Shown: piece by piece, positions 31,858 through 40,693 of the stretch
How the letters are laid out: each line of letters starts with the position of its first letter
Position numbering within the stretch: position 1 is the first letter of the stretch
NCBI RefSeq assembly: GCF_001665685.1
Contig: NZ_LZTB01000017.1
Location: 23,242 to 87,241 of the forward strand
Source of the DNA: Mycobacterium sp. 852013-50091_SCH5140682
GTDB lineage: Bacteria; Actinomycetota; Actinomycetes; Mycobacteriales; Mycobacteriaceae
Direction: 5' to 3'
DNA length: 64,000 nt
The notes under the pieces: model-generated
The model's input: only the letters and a program-made list of their open reading frames with translations
Databases searched by the model: none
What the model was told of the DNA's origin: nothing
Position numbers and translations under genes: made by a program

Positions 31858-33375
31858 TCATGAATATTTCTCGATCAGCTTCTGCTTGTACAGCTTGCCC
31901 GTGTCGGTGCGGGGCAACTGGGCCTCGAACGAGATGGACCGCGGGCACTTGTAATGCGAGAGCTGATCGCGCAGCCACGACAACAGCTCATCGGCGAACT
32001 CCGGGGTGGCATCGGCGGGGTCGACGGTCTGCACCACGCCCTTGACCGCCTGCCCCATCTCGTCGTCGGGGATGCCGAACACCGCGGCGTCCATCACCTT
32101 GGGGTGGACCACCAGCATGTTCTCGGCTTCCTGCGGATAGATGTTCACCCCGCCGGAGATGATCATGTGATGCCTGCGGTCGGTGAGGTACAGATAGCCG
32201 TCCTCGTCGAGATACCCGATGTCCCCCACCGTTTTCCAGCCGTGCACGTCGCGCGAGGACGCGGTCTTCTCGGAATCGTTGAGGTATTCGAAATCCGCAC
32301 CGCCCTCGAAGAAGATCTCGCCGGGCTGGCCCACGGGCAGCTCATTGCCGTTCTCGTCGAGGATGTGCAGGATGCCCGTCATCGCCCGGCCGACCGAACC
32401 GGGGTGCGCCAGCCATTCGTCGGCGGTGATCAGGGTCGCGCCGATGGCTTCCGATGAGGCGTAGTACTCGTCGACGATCGGACCCCACCAGTCGATCATC
32501 TGTTTCTTGATCTCCACCGGACACGGCGCCGCGGCGTGCATGACCCGCTGCAGGGTCGACACGTCGTACGAATCACGCACGCTCTGCGGCAGTTTGAGCA
32601 GGCGGGTGAACATCACGGGTACGAACTGGCCGTGCGTCACCTTGTACCGTTGAATCGCGTCGAGAGTGCCCTCGGCGTCGAACTTCTCCAGGACCACGGT
32701 GGTGATGCCTGCGGCCTGCGCTTGCATCGACCACACCGACGGCGCGGTGTGATAGAGCGGTGCCGGGCTCAGGTACACCGAATCCGGCGTCATCCAGAAT
32801 CCGACCAGCGCCGCCATCAGACCCGGGTACTCCGTCGGCGGGACATGCGGCAGTTCGCGTTTGATGCCTTTCGGCCGACCGGTGGTACCCGAGGAGTACT
32901 GCAGCAGATCACCCTCGATCTCGTCATCGATCGGGGTATCGGGTTGGTCCGCAACGCATTCCGGATAGGGCTGCCAGCCCTGCAACTGCCCGGGCCCGGC
33001 CAGCAGCAGGATCTCGGGCAGTCCGTTCGGCAGATGCTCGGCCAGCCCGGCACACACGTCGAGCAGTGCACTGGAGCCGACGATTGCCTTGGCGCCGCTG
33101 TTGTCGACGATGTAGGCGGCCTCGGCTGCCGTGAGATGGGTGTTGATCGGCACGTAGTACAGGCCGCACCGGCGGGCCGCCCACATGACGGCGTGCATGT
33201 GCTCGTTGTTCTCCATCAGAATCGCGACCACGTCACCCTCGACCAGCCCGCGCTGACGGAAATAGTGCGCCAGCCGGTTGGCGCGCGCCTCCAGTTCGTC
33301 GAACGTGACGACCGTGCCCGACGGGTGGAGGATGATCGCCGGCTTGTTGGTCCCGACGTGCTCGCGGATCTGCAT
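31858..33375 (-). CDS. Acyl-CoA synthetase (FadD type)
   Basis: The product is 505 aa from an ATG at 33375; the 12 extra codons of the longer frame run into the palindrome. The AMP-binding P-loop is LQYSSGTTGRPKGIKRE, with YYASSEAIGATLI, GWKTVGDIGYLDEDGYLYLTDR and a C-terminal catalytic Lys in PRTDTGKLYKQKL. It activates a carboxylic acid to the acyl-CoA for the hydratase encoded directly downstream. The orientation relative to pckG fits mycobacterial FadD4 (Rv0214), but that name is tentative. A TACAGT -10 box five bases before the ATG suggests a leaderless mRNA. Confidence 0.88.
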   Translation of the reverse strand: MQIREHVGTNKPAIILHPSGTVVTFDELEARANRLAHYFRQRGLVEGDVVAILMENNEHMHAVMWAARRCGLYYVPINTHLTAAEAAYIVDNSGAKAIVGSSALLDVCAGLAEHLPNGLPEILLLAGPGQLQGWQPYPECVADQPDTPIDDEIEGDLLQYSSGTTGRPKGIKRELPHVPPTEYPGLMAALVGFWMTPDSVYLSPAPLYHTAPSVWSMQAQAAGITTVVLEKFDAEGTLDAIQRYKVTHGQFVPVMFTRLLKLPQSVRDSYDVSTLQRVMHAAAPCPVEIKKQMIDWWGPIVDEYYASSEAIGATLITADEWLAHPGSVGRAMTGILHILDENGNELPVGQPGEIFFEGGADFEYLNDSEKTASSRDVHGWKTVGDIGYLDEDGYLYLTDRRHHMIISGGVNIYPQEAENMLVVHPKVMDAAVFGIPDDEMGQAVKGVVQTVDPADATPEFADELLSWLRDQLSHYKCPRSISFEAQLPRTDTGKLYKQKLIEKYS

Positions 33376-33380
33376 GAGGC

Positions 33381-33422
33381 ACTGTAACCGGCACCACTTG
33401 ACACGTGTCAAGTGGTGCCGGT
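33381..33422 (-). promoter_or_regulatory. fadD promoter with perfect 36-bp palindrome (putative operator)
   Basis: Bases 33387-33422 read identically on both strands, centred on TTGACACGTGTCAA. On the minus strand the palindrome supplies a TTGACA -35 (33411-33406), followed after 19 bp by TACAGT (33386-33381) and the fadD ATG at 33375. The symmetry thus covers the -35 and spacer. It also begins 10 bp after the antiporter stop and could form a terminator hairpin, though no U-rich tail follows. Confidence 0.78.
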
Positions 33423-33432
33423 CGAGCTGTCG

Positions 33433-34677
33433 CTACCGGGCCAGCGCCGGCTCGTCAGCAGCGTCGTCCACGACCTCAGGCGAGCGGAACGGCGCCCGCA
33501 ACGTCACGGCCACATGGCGACGATTGATCACAAACCCGATCACCGCAAGTACCGCGTACACGCCGCACAGCACCAGCCGGCCGTCGGTCGAGGTGATGGG
33601 GAACTGCACAACGAACAGGGCGAGCAGCGCCAGCGCGGTGTAGCGGTGGAACCGCAGCGCCAGGATCAGCGCGATGCCCATCATGGTCTGGGTGGCGGTC
33701 AGCAGCACCTCTTCGACCTGCCGACCGTCGAGCACCAGCGCGGGACCGCCGCCGCCTGCGACATACGCGATGGGCAGCGATCCCATCAGCAGCGTCCACT
33801 GGTTGACTTTCGACGAGATCAGCGTCGCGATGGCGGCGGTGCCGTTGCCGCGGCTGGCGAAGATGATCGCGATGATGAACTCGGGCGCCTCGGAAGCCAG
33901 CGGCGCGAGCCACTGGACCAGCAGGAACTGGTCGATCCCGAGCTCGGTGCCCGCGCCGATCAGGCTCTCGGCGAACGGTTCTGCGCACATCAGGATCACG
34001 GCGCCTGCGATGACGAACAGCCCCACGACCGTCGACCGGCGAGTCCGGGTCGGTAGTACGCCGATCGCGGCCGCGGTGCCGATGAGATCCGGCTCCTCGA
34101 CCTCGCCGCGGCTCATCTTGTAGAGGTAGAAGCCGAACCAGGCCAGCAGCGCGACACCGAGGACCAGGTGGATCTGACCGGTCACCGGGATCACGAAGGC
34201 GACGACACCCGCGATCAGCAGGAATCCCAACTCGACGCGGTTACCCGGCTCGAGCGCCATCGACCCGGTCTTACGCCCCGACATCTTGCGAGCAACCCAC
34301 AGCCCCACCAAGACCACGACCGGCCAGCCGACACCCATCAGCAGGCGGTTGGACCCCGTCATGTTGGCCGCGGCGAACTGCACGTAGTCCGGGTTGTGGC
34401 CCGCGGTGTAGGCGTAATAGAGGTCGACGGCATACTCGGGCAGCACAGCGATGAGCGCCAGCACAGCGATGGCCAGGCCCCCCGAGACGTCGATCTGCGC
34501 GGCCTCGGCGGCCCAGGCCAGCAGGAAGCTCGCGGCGACCACGGCCGCGCCGTAGATCACGAGAGCGACGACGGGAGTGGGATGTAGCCCGGCGATCCTG
34601 ACGACGACGGCAGGCACGATGAACAGGGCTGTGGTGATCAGCGACCGGGCGAGTGTCCGTCCGTGCGTGCGGGTCAC
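33433..34677 (-). CDS. Cation antiporter of the Ca2+/cation exchanger (CaCA) superfamily, riboswitch-controlled
   Basis: The product is about 414 aa from a GTG at 34677, preceded by the RBS AAAGGA; the longer open frame simply reads the riboswitch. About 11 membrane helices carry the two internal exchanger repeats: ALIAVLPEYAVDLYYAYTAG (alpha-1) and WLAPLASEAPEFIIAIIFAS (alpha-2), each with the acidic residue that binds cation. Members exchange Ca2+ or other divalent ions for H+ or Na+. The yybP-ykoY aptamer in its leader points to Mn2+ export or storage as the biological role, although the family name says calcium. Confidence 0.86.
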   Translation of the reverse strand: MTRTHGRTLARSLITTALFIVPAVVVRIAGLHPTPVVALVIYGAAVVAASFLLAWAAEAAQIDVSGGLAIAVLALIAVLPEYAVDLYYAYTAGHNPDYVQFAAANMTGSNRLLMGVGWPVVVLVGLWVARKMSGRKTGSMALEPGNRVELGFLLIAGVVAFVIPVTGQIHLVLGVALLAWFGFYLYKMSRGEVEEPDLIGTAAAIGVLPTRTRRSTVVGLFVIAGAVILMCAEPFAESLIGAGTELGIDQFLLVQWLAPLASEAPEFIIAIIFASRGNGTAAIATLISSKVNQWTLLMGSLPIAYVAGGGGPALVLDGRQVEEVLLTATQTMMGIALILALRFHRYTALALLALFVVQFPITSTDGRLVLCGVYAVLAVIGFVINRRHVAVTLRAPFRSPEVVDDAADEPALAR

Positions 34678-34736
34678 GTGAAGTCCTTTGTCTTCTGGCG
34701 GCCCGTATCTCATCGACGGCACGACGAAACCTCGGA

Positions 34737-34873
34737 CCGACATGGTCATGTCGGCCGAAGGTCTCGCTCGCCGGATATCGCCTCCGGTGGATGACCGGGC
34801 GACTTCCGCCGCCAGCATGTCGACCATCCGCATCCCGTCGGCCGGGCCGACGGTCAGGAACTACTCCCCTTCG
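34737..34873 (-). ncRNA. yybP-ykoY (Mn2+-sensing) riboswitch
   Basis: Read on the minus strand, the leader contains the two conserved blocks of the family: GAAGGGGAGTAG (34871-34861 region) at the 5' side and GCGAGCGAGACCTTCGG at the 3' side (34772-34755). P1 closes exactly: CGAAGG (34873-34868) pairs with CCTTCG (34761-34756). Between them lie two arms, including GACCGTCGGCC. Directly after P1 a hairpin CCGACATG/CATGTCGG (34754-34737) is the candidate expression platform. The GTG start lies 60 bases further on. yybP-ykoY aptamers bind Mn2+ and usually switch on Mn2+ efflux proteins. Confidence 0.85.
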
Positions 34874-35035
34874 CTGCGGGGAAGGCTACCCTTTGCTGCA
34901 CCACCCAGCAACGTAGCGCAGCTATGAATATTTGCATCCTAGGCAGGTAAATTTGCTGGTCAGAATCGTGAACAATAGTTTTCGGACTACCAAACTATCG
35001 AGTGCGGCAATCCTGATGTGAGTGATCCGGTGCGC
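34874..35035 (-). promoter_or_regulatory. AT-rich leader/promoter region of the antiporter gene
   Basis: This is the rest of the only gene-free stretch above 300 bp (34678-35035). It is clearly less GC-rich than its surroundings. ATAGTTT (34975-34981) and AAACTAT (34992-34998) form a perfect inverted repeat with a 10-bp spacer. On the minus strand TAGGAT (34941-34936) is a plausible -10 box, leaving a long structured leader before the riboswitch. No small coding sequence is convincing here. Confidence 0.45.
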
Positions 35036-35602
35036 TCATTCGGCGCCGACGTGGCGCAACAGCAGCATCAGACCGGCGTGAGCATCATCGAGCGGCCGCA
35101 CGGAACGGGCGCTCCTGCACTGGATGATGGCGCCTTCCAGCGAGCTGACGATGAAGCTGCCCAACGATGCCGCGGTTGCCGAATCGACGCCCTTCGCCGC
35201 GATCGAACCGGCGATGACTCTCGCCCAATCGGCAAATACCTGCGCCGACGCGTCTCGGACCGCAAGCGCATCAGGACCGGCTTGAGCCGCCGCCATGATG
35301 GGGCAGCCTGCGGCAAATCCGCTGCCCGTGAGGCTTTCTTTCCAGCCGGCCACAAACGCCATGATCACGTCGTCGGCAGGCAACGTGTGCGTCAACTCCT
35401 CGATCTTCGAGGTGATCACCTGCCCCGCAGCCAGTGTCGCCTGCACCATCAACTGGATCTTTCCTTCAGGAAAGTGCTGGTAGATGGAGCCTCGCGCGGT
35501 ACGGCTGTGCTCAAGAAGGTCACTGAGGCCGGTCGCGTGGACACCGCGTTCCCGCATCAACTCGATGGCGCTCGCGATCAGTCGCTCCCGCGGGCCAGCC
35601 AT
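35036..35602 (-). CDS. TetR-family regulator, LmrA/YxaF-like, divergent from mmpL gene
   Basis: The product is 188 aa from the ATG at 35602 (MAGPRERLIASAIELMRERG); the longer frame begins inside the operator region. The DNA-binding head is TGLSDLLEHSRTARGSIYQHFPEGK, and the C-terminal GFAAGCPIMAAAQAG is shared with the TetR protein at 25248. Two TAGACCGATTGG boxes lie between it and the MmpL gene, so it probably represses both. Similar boxes before the OYE operon (29253) suggest a wider regulon. Confidence 0.87.
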   Translation of the reverse strand: MAGPRERLIASAIELMRERGVHATGLSDLLEHSRTARGSIYQHFPEGKIQLMVQATLAAGQVITSKIEELTHTLPADDVIMAFVAGWKESLTGSGFAAGCPIMAAAQAGPDALAVRDASAQVFADWARVIAGSIAAKGVDSATAASLGSFIVSSLEGAIIQCRSARSVRPLDDAHAGLMLLLRHVGAE

Positions 35603-35624
35603 ACACACACTCCGATTCACCGAA

Positions 35625-35673
35625 TAGACCGATTGGTGCATGTTAGTCGTTCAGACATAGACCGATTGGTCTA
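35625..35673. promoter_or_regulatory. Pair of LmrA/QdoR-like TetR operators (tetR-mmpL)
   Basis: Site 1, TAGACCGATTGGTGCA (35625-35640), and site 2, TAGACCGATTGGTCTA (35658-35673), are 33 bp apart, about three helical turns. Site 2 is a perfect TAGACC-GATT-GGTCTA inverted repeat ending 10 bp before the mmpL ATG. Confidence 0.8.
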
Positions 35674-35683
35674 CGATCCGGGA

Positions 35684-38600
35684 ATGCATGATCTGGAAGT
35701 GTTCGGCAAACTCGCCCGAGCCTGCGCGAAGCATGCGTGGTGGGTCCTGGGAGCGTGGCTGGTGCTGGCGGGCACGCTGAACCTGGCGATCCCCCAGCTG
35801 GAACACACCGTCGCCGAACATTCGGCGCCGTTCACTCCGGAAAGCCCGACCACCGAGACCCTGCGCCAGATGTCCCGCGACTTCGGCGTCCCCGGCACCA
35901 CGGCGATCGGCAGCATCGTGGTGTCCAGCGACCGCACCCTCGGGCCGGCCGACACCGCCTACTACCGCGACCTGGTCGCCCGCCTCGTCGCCGACACCGA
36001 CGACGTCGCCTACGTGATGGACACCTACGGCACGCCCGGCTTGGAGAAACTCGGGCTGAGCCCGGACGGCAAGGCCATCCATCTGATCGTCGCGACGACC
36101 GGCGACGTGGGGTCCACCCGTGCGCACCGGTCGACCGAGAACGTCCGCGCCGCAGTCGCCGCGCTGCCGCACCCACCGGGCCTCGAGGTGCACTTCACCG
36201 GTGCCGCACCGACGCTGTCCGATCTGTTCTCCGCCATCGACACGTCGCTGGCCATCATCACCGTCGTCTCGGTCGTGCTGATCACGCTGCTGCTGTTGGC
36301 GGTGTACCGCTCGCTGCTCACGGCGCTGATACCGCTTCTGACCGTGGGCATTTCACTCGGCGTCGCCCGTCCTGTCGTGTCCTGGCTCGGCGGGGCCGAC
36401 CTGTTGTCGGTCTCGAACTTCACCATCGCGCTCGTCACCGCCATGGTGCTCGGCGCCGGCACCGACTACGGGATCTTCCTGCTGGCGAATTACCACGAGG
36501 GCCGACGCCGACGGCTCGCGGTCGACGACGCGGTGGCCCGGTCCGGTGCCCACACCGCGGGCATCGTGATCGCGTCGGCGCTGACCATCGCCGGTGCCGG
36601 AATGGCCATGGTATTCACCAAGATCGGCATGTTCCGGACCGCGGGCCCACCGATCGCGCTGTCGATCGCGATCACCATGGCCGTGAGCCTGACACTCACC
36701 CCGGCCATCATGGCGCTGTGGGGACGACGCGGGTACGCCGAACCCCGCCCGCTCGACGAACGGCGCTGGCGGCGCCGCGGAGCAGCCATCGTGCGGCGGG
36801 CACCGGCCTTGGTCGCCGCGTCACTCGTCTTCCTACTAGCCACCAGCGCGGTACTGCTCACGTTCCAGCCCAGCATCGACGAGAACGCCATGCAACTGCG
36901 GGCCACCGACAGCAAGCGCGGGTATGACGCCGTCTACCGGCACTGGGGCGTCAATGAGGCAGCACCGGAATTCGTCACGATCCGCGCCGATCACGATATG
37001 CGCAACACGAACGACCTGGCCGCCCTCGACCTCATCGCCATGTCCATCGGCAACCTTCCCCAGGTCGCATACGTCCGTTCCATCACCCGGCCCGATGGAA
37101 AACCGTTGCCCGAGACCGCAATCGGATCGCAGACCGCACAGGTCGGCACCGGGCTGGCCGATGCCCACGACCGCGTCGAGCAAGCCATCCCGCAGCTCAA
37201 GAGGTTGGCGGCCGGGGTGACGCAACTGCACGACGGATCCGCGGACGCCGCCGAGCGGCTACCCGAACTCGCCAAGGGCGCAGGCGATCTCGTCGCGCTC
37301 ACCCGAAACCTCCTGGGCACACTGGAATCCGCGAACCGCGTGGCCAACACGCTCTCGGACGGATCGCTCGACGTCGCGGCCGTCGTGCGGACCATGTCCA
37401 TCGCCACCGATTCCCTGGACCGGGCGGTCGGCGAATTAGACGCCACCCGAGCCGAACTCACCGCACCGACCGCTGCGTTGCATGCGGTGTTCGACCCGCT
37501 CACGGCGGCCGAACCAGGGCCGGATTGCGGAGCGGACTGCATGCGCGCCAGGCAGGCATTCGCCGACCTCAACGCGGCCACCGGAGGACGCGCGTTGTTC
37601 GCGATAAACGGGGTGACGCTCGCAGCACCACTGGTACCCGAACGTCCGGTGGCCACCGCCCTGAACGCGCTTCCCGACCTGCGCTCCGGCATCAAAGGGT
37701 TGCGGACCATGCTCGATCAACTCGGCACCCGCACACCCGAGCAGACGCGTCAGGATCTCAACCGCCTGGTCTCCGGAATCTCGGAGCTGTCAACGGGATT
37801 GAGCCGGCTCACCACGGGGCTGGGCGAAGTCAAGACCGGCACCGACACCATGGTGGAGCTCACCACCGAACTAGGCGCCGGGCTCGACCGCGCGTCGGGC
37901 TTCCTCCGGCGACTATCCGCGGACACTTCCGGGGGTGCGGGCCGCGGCTTCTATCTGCCGGAGGAGGGCCGCAGTGACCGGAGATTCACCGCGGGCGAAC
38001 GGCTGCTCATCTCGCCGGACGGTCGCAGCGCCCGGATGATGGTGGTGTGGGCGGTGAATCCGTACGGCGCCGAGGCCATGGGCGCGGTGCCCGACGTCAT
38101 CGCCACGGCCCACAACGCCACCACCGGCACGGTGTTGGAGCATGCAACCATCGAATCGACCGGCCTGGCATCGTTGTCACAACGTCATCTCGACCAAACC
38201 TGGCGTGACTTCACGCTTTTCGGAGTCGTGGCGGTGGCCGCAGTTCTGCTGGTCCTCATCGTCATGCTCCGCAGCCTGGTTGCACCCGTGCTGATGATCG
38301 CCGCGGTCGTCCTGTCGTTCGGCGCCGCGGCCGGAATGTCCACCCTGATCTGGCAGCACATCATCGGGATCAACCTGGACTGGTCGGTTTTCCCGGTGTC
38401 GTTCATGGCGCTGGTCGCCGTCGGAGCCGACTACAGCATGCTGTTCGCCGCGCGCATCCGGGAGGAATCCCACAGCGGGGTGATCAGCGGAATCATCCGG
38501 GGCTTCGGCAGCACAGGCAGCGTGATCACCACTGCGGGTGTGGTTTTCGCGATCACGATGTTCGCCCTCACCAGTGGGACAGTGCTCAATCTGGTGCAGA

Positions 38601-38719
38601 TCGGTTCGACCATCGGCATCGGATTGCTGCTCGACATCACCGTCGTGCGGACATATCTGGTGCCCGCCGCGATGAGCCTGCTGGGCAATCGGATGTGGTG
38701 GCCGGCGCGCGCCGTGTAA
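35684..38719 (+). CDS. MmpL-family RND transporter
   Basis: The product is 1011 aa from the ATG at 35684 (MHDLEVFGKLARACAKHAWW); upstream codons in the frame belong to the opposite TetR gene. RND topology is visible: an N-terminal helix, a periplasmic loop (about 40-180), helices with GAGTDYGIFLLANYHEGRRR, a second very long periplasmic region (about 380-830) rich in Leu/Asp helices, then C-terminal helices with VAVGADYSMLFAARIREE. The two Asp-Tyr pairs are the expected proton-relay residues. It probably exports a lipid or xenobiotic, repressed by the divergent TetR protein. Not an orthologue of MmpL3 or MmpL11. Confidence 0.88.
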   Translation: MHDLEVFGKLARACAKHAWWVLGAWLVLAGTLNLAIPQLEHTVAEHSAPFTPESPTTETLRQMSRDFGVPGTTAIGSIVVSSDRTLGPADTAYYRDLVARLVADTDDVAYVMDTYGTPGLEKLGLSPDGKAIHLIVATTGDVGSTRAHRSTENVRAAVAALPHPPGLEVHFTGAAPTLSDLFSAIDTSLAIITVVSVVLITLLLLAVYRSLLTALIPLLTVGISLGVARPVVSWLGGADLLSVSNFTIALVTAMVLGAGTDYGIFLLANYHEGRRRRLAVDDAVARSGAHTAGIVIASALTIAGAGMAMVFTKIGMFRTAGPPIALSIAITMAVSLTLTPAIMALWGRRGYAEPRPLDERRWRRRGAAIVRRAPALVAASLVFLLATSAVLLTFQPSIDENAMQLRATDSKRGYDAVYRHWGVNEAAPEFVTIRADHDMRNTNDLAALDLIAMSIGNLPQVAYVRSITRPDGKPLPETAIGSQTAQVGTGLADAHDRVEQAIPQLKRLAAGVTQLHDGSADAAERLPELAKGAGDLVALTRNLLGTLESANRVANTLSDGSLDVAAVVRTMSIATDSLDRAVGELDATRAELTAPTAALHAVFDPLTAAEPGPDCGADCMRARQAFADLNAATGGRALFAINGVTLAAPLVPERPVATALNALPDLRSGIKGLRTMLDQLGTRTPEQTRQDLNRLVSGISELSTGLSRLTTGLGEVKTGTDTMVELTTELGAGLDRASGFLRRLSADTSGGAGRGFYLPEEGRSDRRFTAGERLLISPDGRSARMMVVWAVNPYGAEAMGAVPDVIATAHNATTGTVLEHATIESTGLASLSQRHLDQTWRDFTLFGVVAVAAVLLVLIVMLRSLVAPVLMIAAVVLSFGAAAGMSTLIWQHIIGINLDWSVFPVSFMALVAVGADYSMLFAARIREESHSGVISGIIRGFGSTGSVITTAGVVFAITMFALTSGTVLNLVQIGSTIGIGLLLDITVVRTYLVPAAMSLLGNRMWWPARAV

Positions 38720-38740
38720 CGCCGTGGCCTCCAACGCAAT

Positions 38741-38851
38741 TCGCGCACCCTCGGGAAGTCACGAGGGTGCGCGAAATGCTGGGATGTTGCGGCGTGTCTA
38801 CCAACAGACTCCCCCGCAAGCGGGAGGGGCCCCCAGCACGCTCGCGGTGCT
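38741..38851. terminator. Convergent-gene hairpin plus dispersed repeat motif
   Basis: TCGCGCACCCTCG (38741-38753) and CGAGGGTGCGCGA (38762-38774) form a perfect 13-bp stem with an 8-base loop, 21 bp after the mmpL stop and before the convergent pckG stop (38867). It is followed by the common mycobacterial intergenic motif around CTCCCCCGCAAGCGGGAGG (38809-38826) and a CACGCTCGCGGTGC end that matches the arm of the 3453/3926 repeats. There is no U-tract; a bidirectional terminator role is inferred. Confidence 0.6.
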
Positions 38852-38866
38852 AGGTGGCCGTCGGGG

Positions 38867-40693
38867 CTAGGCGTCCTCGGCCAGACGGTGCTTGAGCGCG
38901 TCGAACTCGTCCTTGAGCCCGGTCGGCAGCTTCTCGCCGACGAACTCGAACCACTCCTCGATCTGCGGCAGCTCGGCCCGCCACTCCTCGGGATTGACGG
39001 CCAGCGCCTCATCGACGTCCGACGGGTCCACGTCAAGGCCGTTCAGATCCAGGTCGGCGGCCGTCGGCACGATGCCGATCGGGGTGCTCTTGCCGTCGGC
39101 CTGGTGCTCGATGCGCTCGATGGCCCACTTGAGCACGCGGCTGTTCTCACCGAAGCCCGGCCACAGGAAGCGACCGTCATCGCCACGGCGGAACCAGTTG
39201 ACGAAGAACACCGCGGGCATCTTCGACTCGTCGGCGTTCTTGCCGATGTTGATCCAGTGCTGGAAGTAGTCGCCGACGTTGTAGCCCAGGAACGGCAGCA
39301 TGGCCATCGGGTCGCGGCGCACCGTGCCGACCTTGCCCTCGGCGGCGGCCGTCTGCTCAGAACCCAGGGTGGCGCCGATGAACACACCGTGCTGCCAGTC
39401 GCGGGCCTGGGTGATCAGCGGCACCGTGGTCTTGCGGCGCCCGCCGAACAGGATGGCCGAGATCGGCACGCCCTGCGGGTCGTCCCACTCCGGGGCCAGC
39501 GTCGGGCACTGCGAGATCGGGGTGCAGTAGCGCGAGTTCGGGTGGGCGGCCTTCTCCTCCGACTCGCGGTACCAGTCGTGGCCCTTCCAGTCGATGAGGT
39601 GGTCGGGATCGCCTTCCAGGCCCTCCCACCAGACCTCGTTGTCGTCGGTCTTGGCGACATTGGTGAAGACGGTGTTACCCGCGGCGATGGTCTTCATCGC
39701 GTTCGGGTTCGATGACCAGTTGGTGCCGGGTGCGACGCCGAAGAAGCCGAACTCGGGGTTGACGGCGTACAGGCGGCCGTCCTTACCGAACCGCATCCAG
39801 GCGATGTCGTCACCGACGGTCTCGGCGCGCCAGCCCGGGATGGTGGGCTGCAGCATCGCGAGGTTGGTCTTGCCGCATGCCGACGGGAACGCCGCGGCGA
39901 TGAAATACGCCTTGTTCTCCGGGGAGATCAGCTTGAGGATCAGCATGTGCTCGGCGAGCCAGCCCTCGTCGTGGGCCATGGCCGAGGCGATGCGCAGCGA
40001 GTAGCACTTCTTGCCCAGCAGCGCGTTGCCGCCGTAGCCGGAGCCGTAGCTCCAGATTTCCCGGGTCTCGGGGAAGTGGGTGATGTATTTGGTGTCGTTG
40101 CAGGGCCACGGCACGTCGTCCTGACCGGGCTCCAGCGGAGCGCCGAGCGAGTGCAGCGCTTTGACGAAGAAGCGGTCGTCGCCGAGCTTGTCCAGCGCGG
40201 CCTGCCCCATCCGGGTCATGGTGCGCATGGAGACGACGACGTATTCCGAGTCGGTGATCTCGACACCCAGCTTCGGATCCTCGGCGTCGAGCGGGCCCAT
40301 GCAGAACGGCACCACCCACATGGTGCGGCCGCGCATCGAGCCGCGGTACAGCTCGGTGAGGATGCCCCGCATCTCGGTGGGATCCATCCAGTTGTTGGTC
40401 GGCCCGGCGTCGATCTCGCGCTCGGAGCAGATGAAGGTCCGGGATTCGACCCGCGCCACGTCCGACGGATCGGACAGGGCGAGGTAGGAGTTGGGCAGCT
40501 TCTCCTCGTTGAGCTTCTGGAAGGTGCCGGCGTCGACCAGGTGGGCGGCGAGGCGGTTGAACTCCTCCTCGGACCCGTCTGCGAACGCCACTCGGTCGGG
40601 CTGGGTCAGTTCGGCCACCTCACGGACCCAGGCCAGTAGGCCCTCATGCTTGGTCGGTGCGGTGTCCAAACCCGGAATGGTCGCTGCGGGCAT
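38867..40693 (-). CDS. pckG: Phosphoenolpyruvate carboxykinase (GTP)
   Basis: The product is 608 aa, full length for GTP-dependent PEPCK. The P-loop [15 protein letters not shown] contains the reactive Cys and the Lys-Thr pair; [27 protein letters not shown] and [11 protein letters not shown] are also diagnostic. It converts oxaloacetate + GTP to PEP + GDP + CO2 in gluconeogenesis, essential for growth on fatty acids. An RBS (AGGAGA) precedes the ATG at 40693. It has an isolated transcript with a 150-bp upstream region. Called pckA (Rv0211) in M. tuberculosis. Confidence 0.97.
   Translation of the reverse strand: MPAATIPGLDTAPTKHEGLLAWVREVAELTQPDRVAFADGSEEEFNRLAAHLVDAGTFQKLNEEKLPNSYLALSDPSDVARVESRTFICSEREIDAGPTNNWMDPTEMRGILTELYRGSMRGRTMWVVPFCMGPLDAEDPKLGVEITDSEYVVVSMRTMTRMGQAALDKLGDDRFFVKALHSLGAPLEPGQDDVPWPCNDTKYITHFPETREIWSYGSGYGGNALLGKKCYSLRIASAMAHDEGWLAEHMLILKLISPENKAYFIAAAFPSACGKTNLAMLQPTIPGWRAETVGDDIAWMRFGKDGRLYAVNPEFGFFGVAPGTNWSSNPNAMKTIAAGNTVFTNVAKTDDNEVWWEGLEGDPDHLIDWKGHDWYRESEEKAAHPNSRYCTPISQCPTLAPEWDDPQGVPISAILFGGRRKTTVPLITQARDWQHGVFIGATLGSEQTAAAEGKVGTVRRDPMAMLPFLGYNVGDYFQHWINIGKNADESKMPAVFFVNWFRRGDDGRFLWPGFGENSRVLKWAIERIEHQADGKSTPIGIVPTAADLDLNGLDVDPSDVDEALAVNPEEWRAELPQIEEWFEFVGEKLPTGLKDEFDALKHRLAEDA

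Noticed and set aside
34678..34833. Longer N-terminus of the antiporter
   Set aside because: These codons are the riboswitch and its hairpin; an RBS and GTG lie at 34677.
35018..35683. Extension of the MmpL frame upstream of 35684
   Set aside because: It reads the antisense of the TetR gene and the operator region; the family-like N-terminus begins at 35684.
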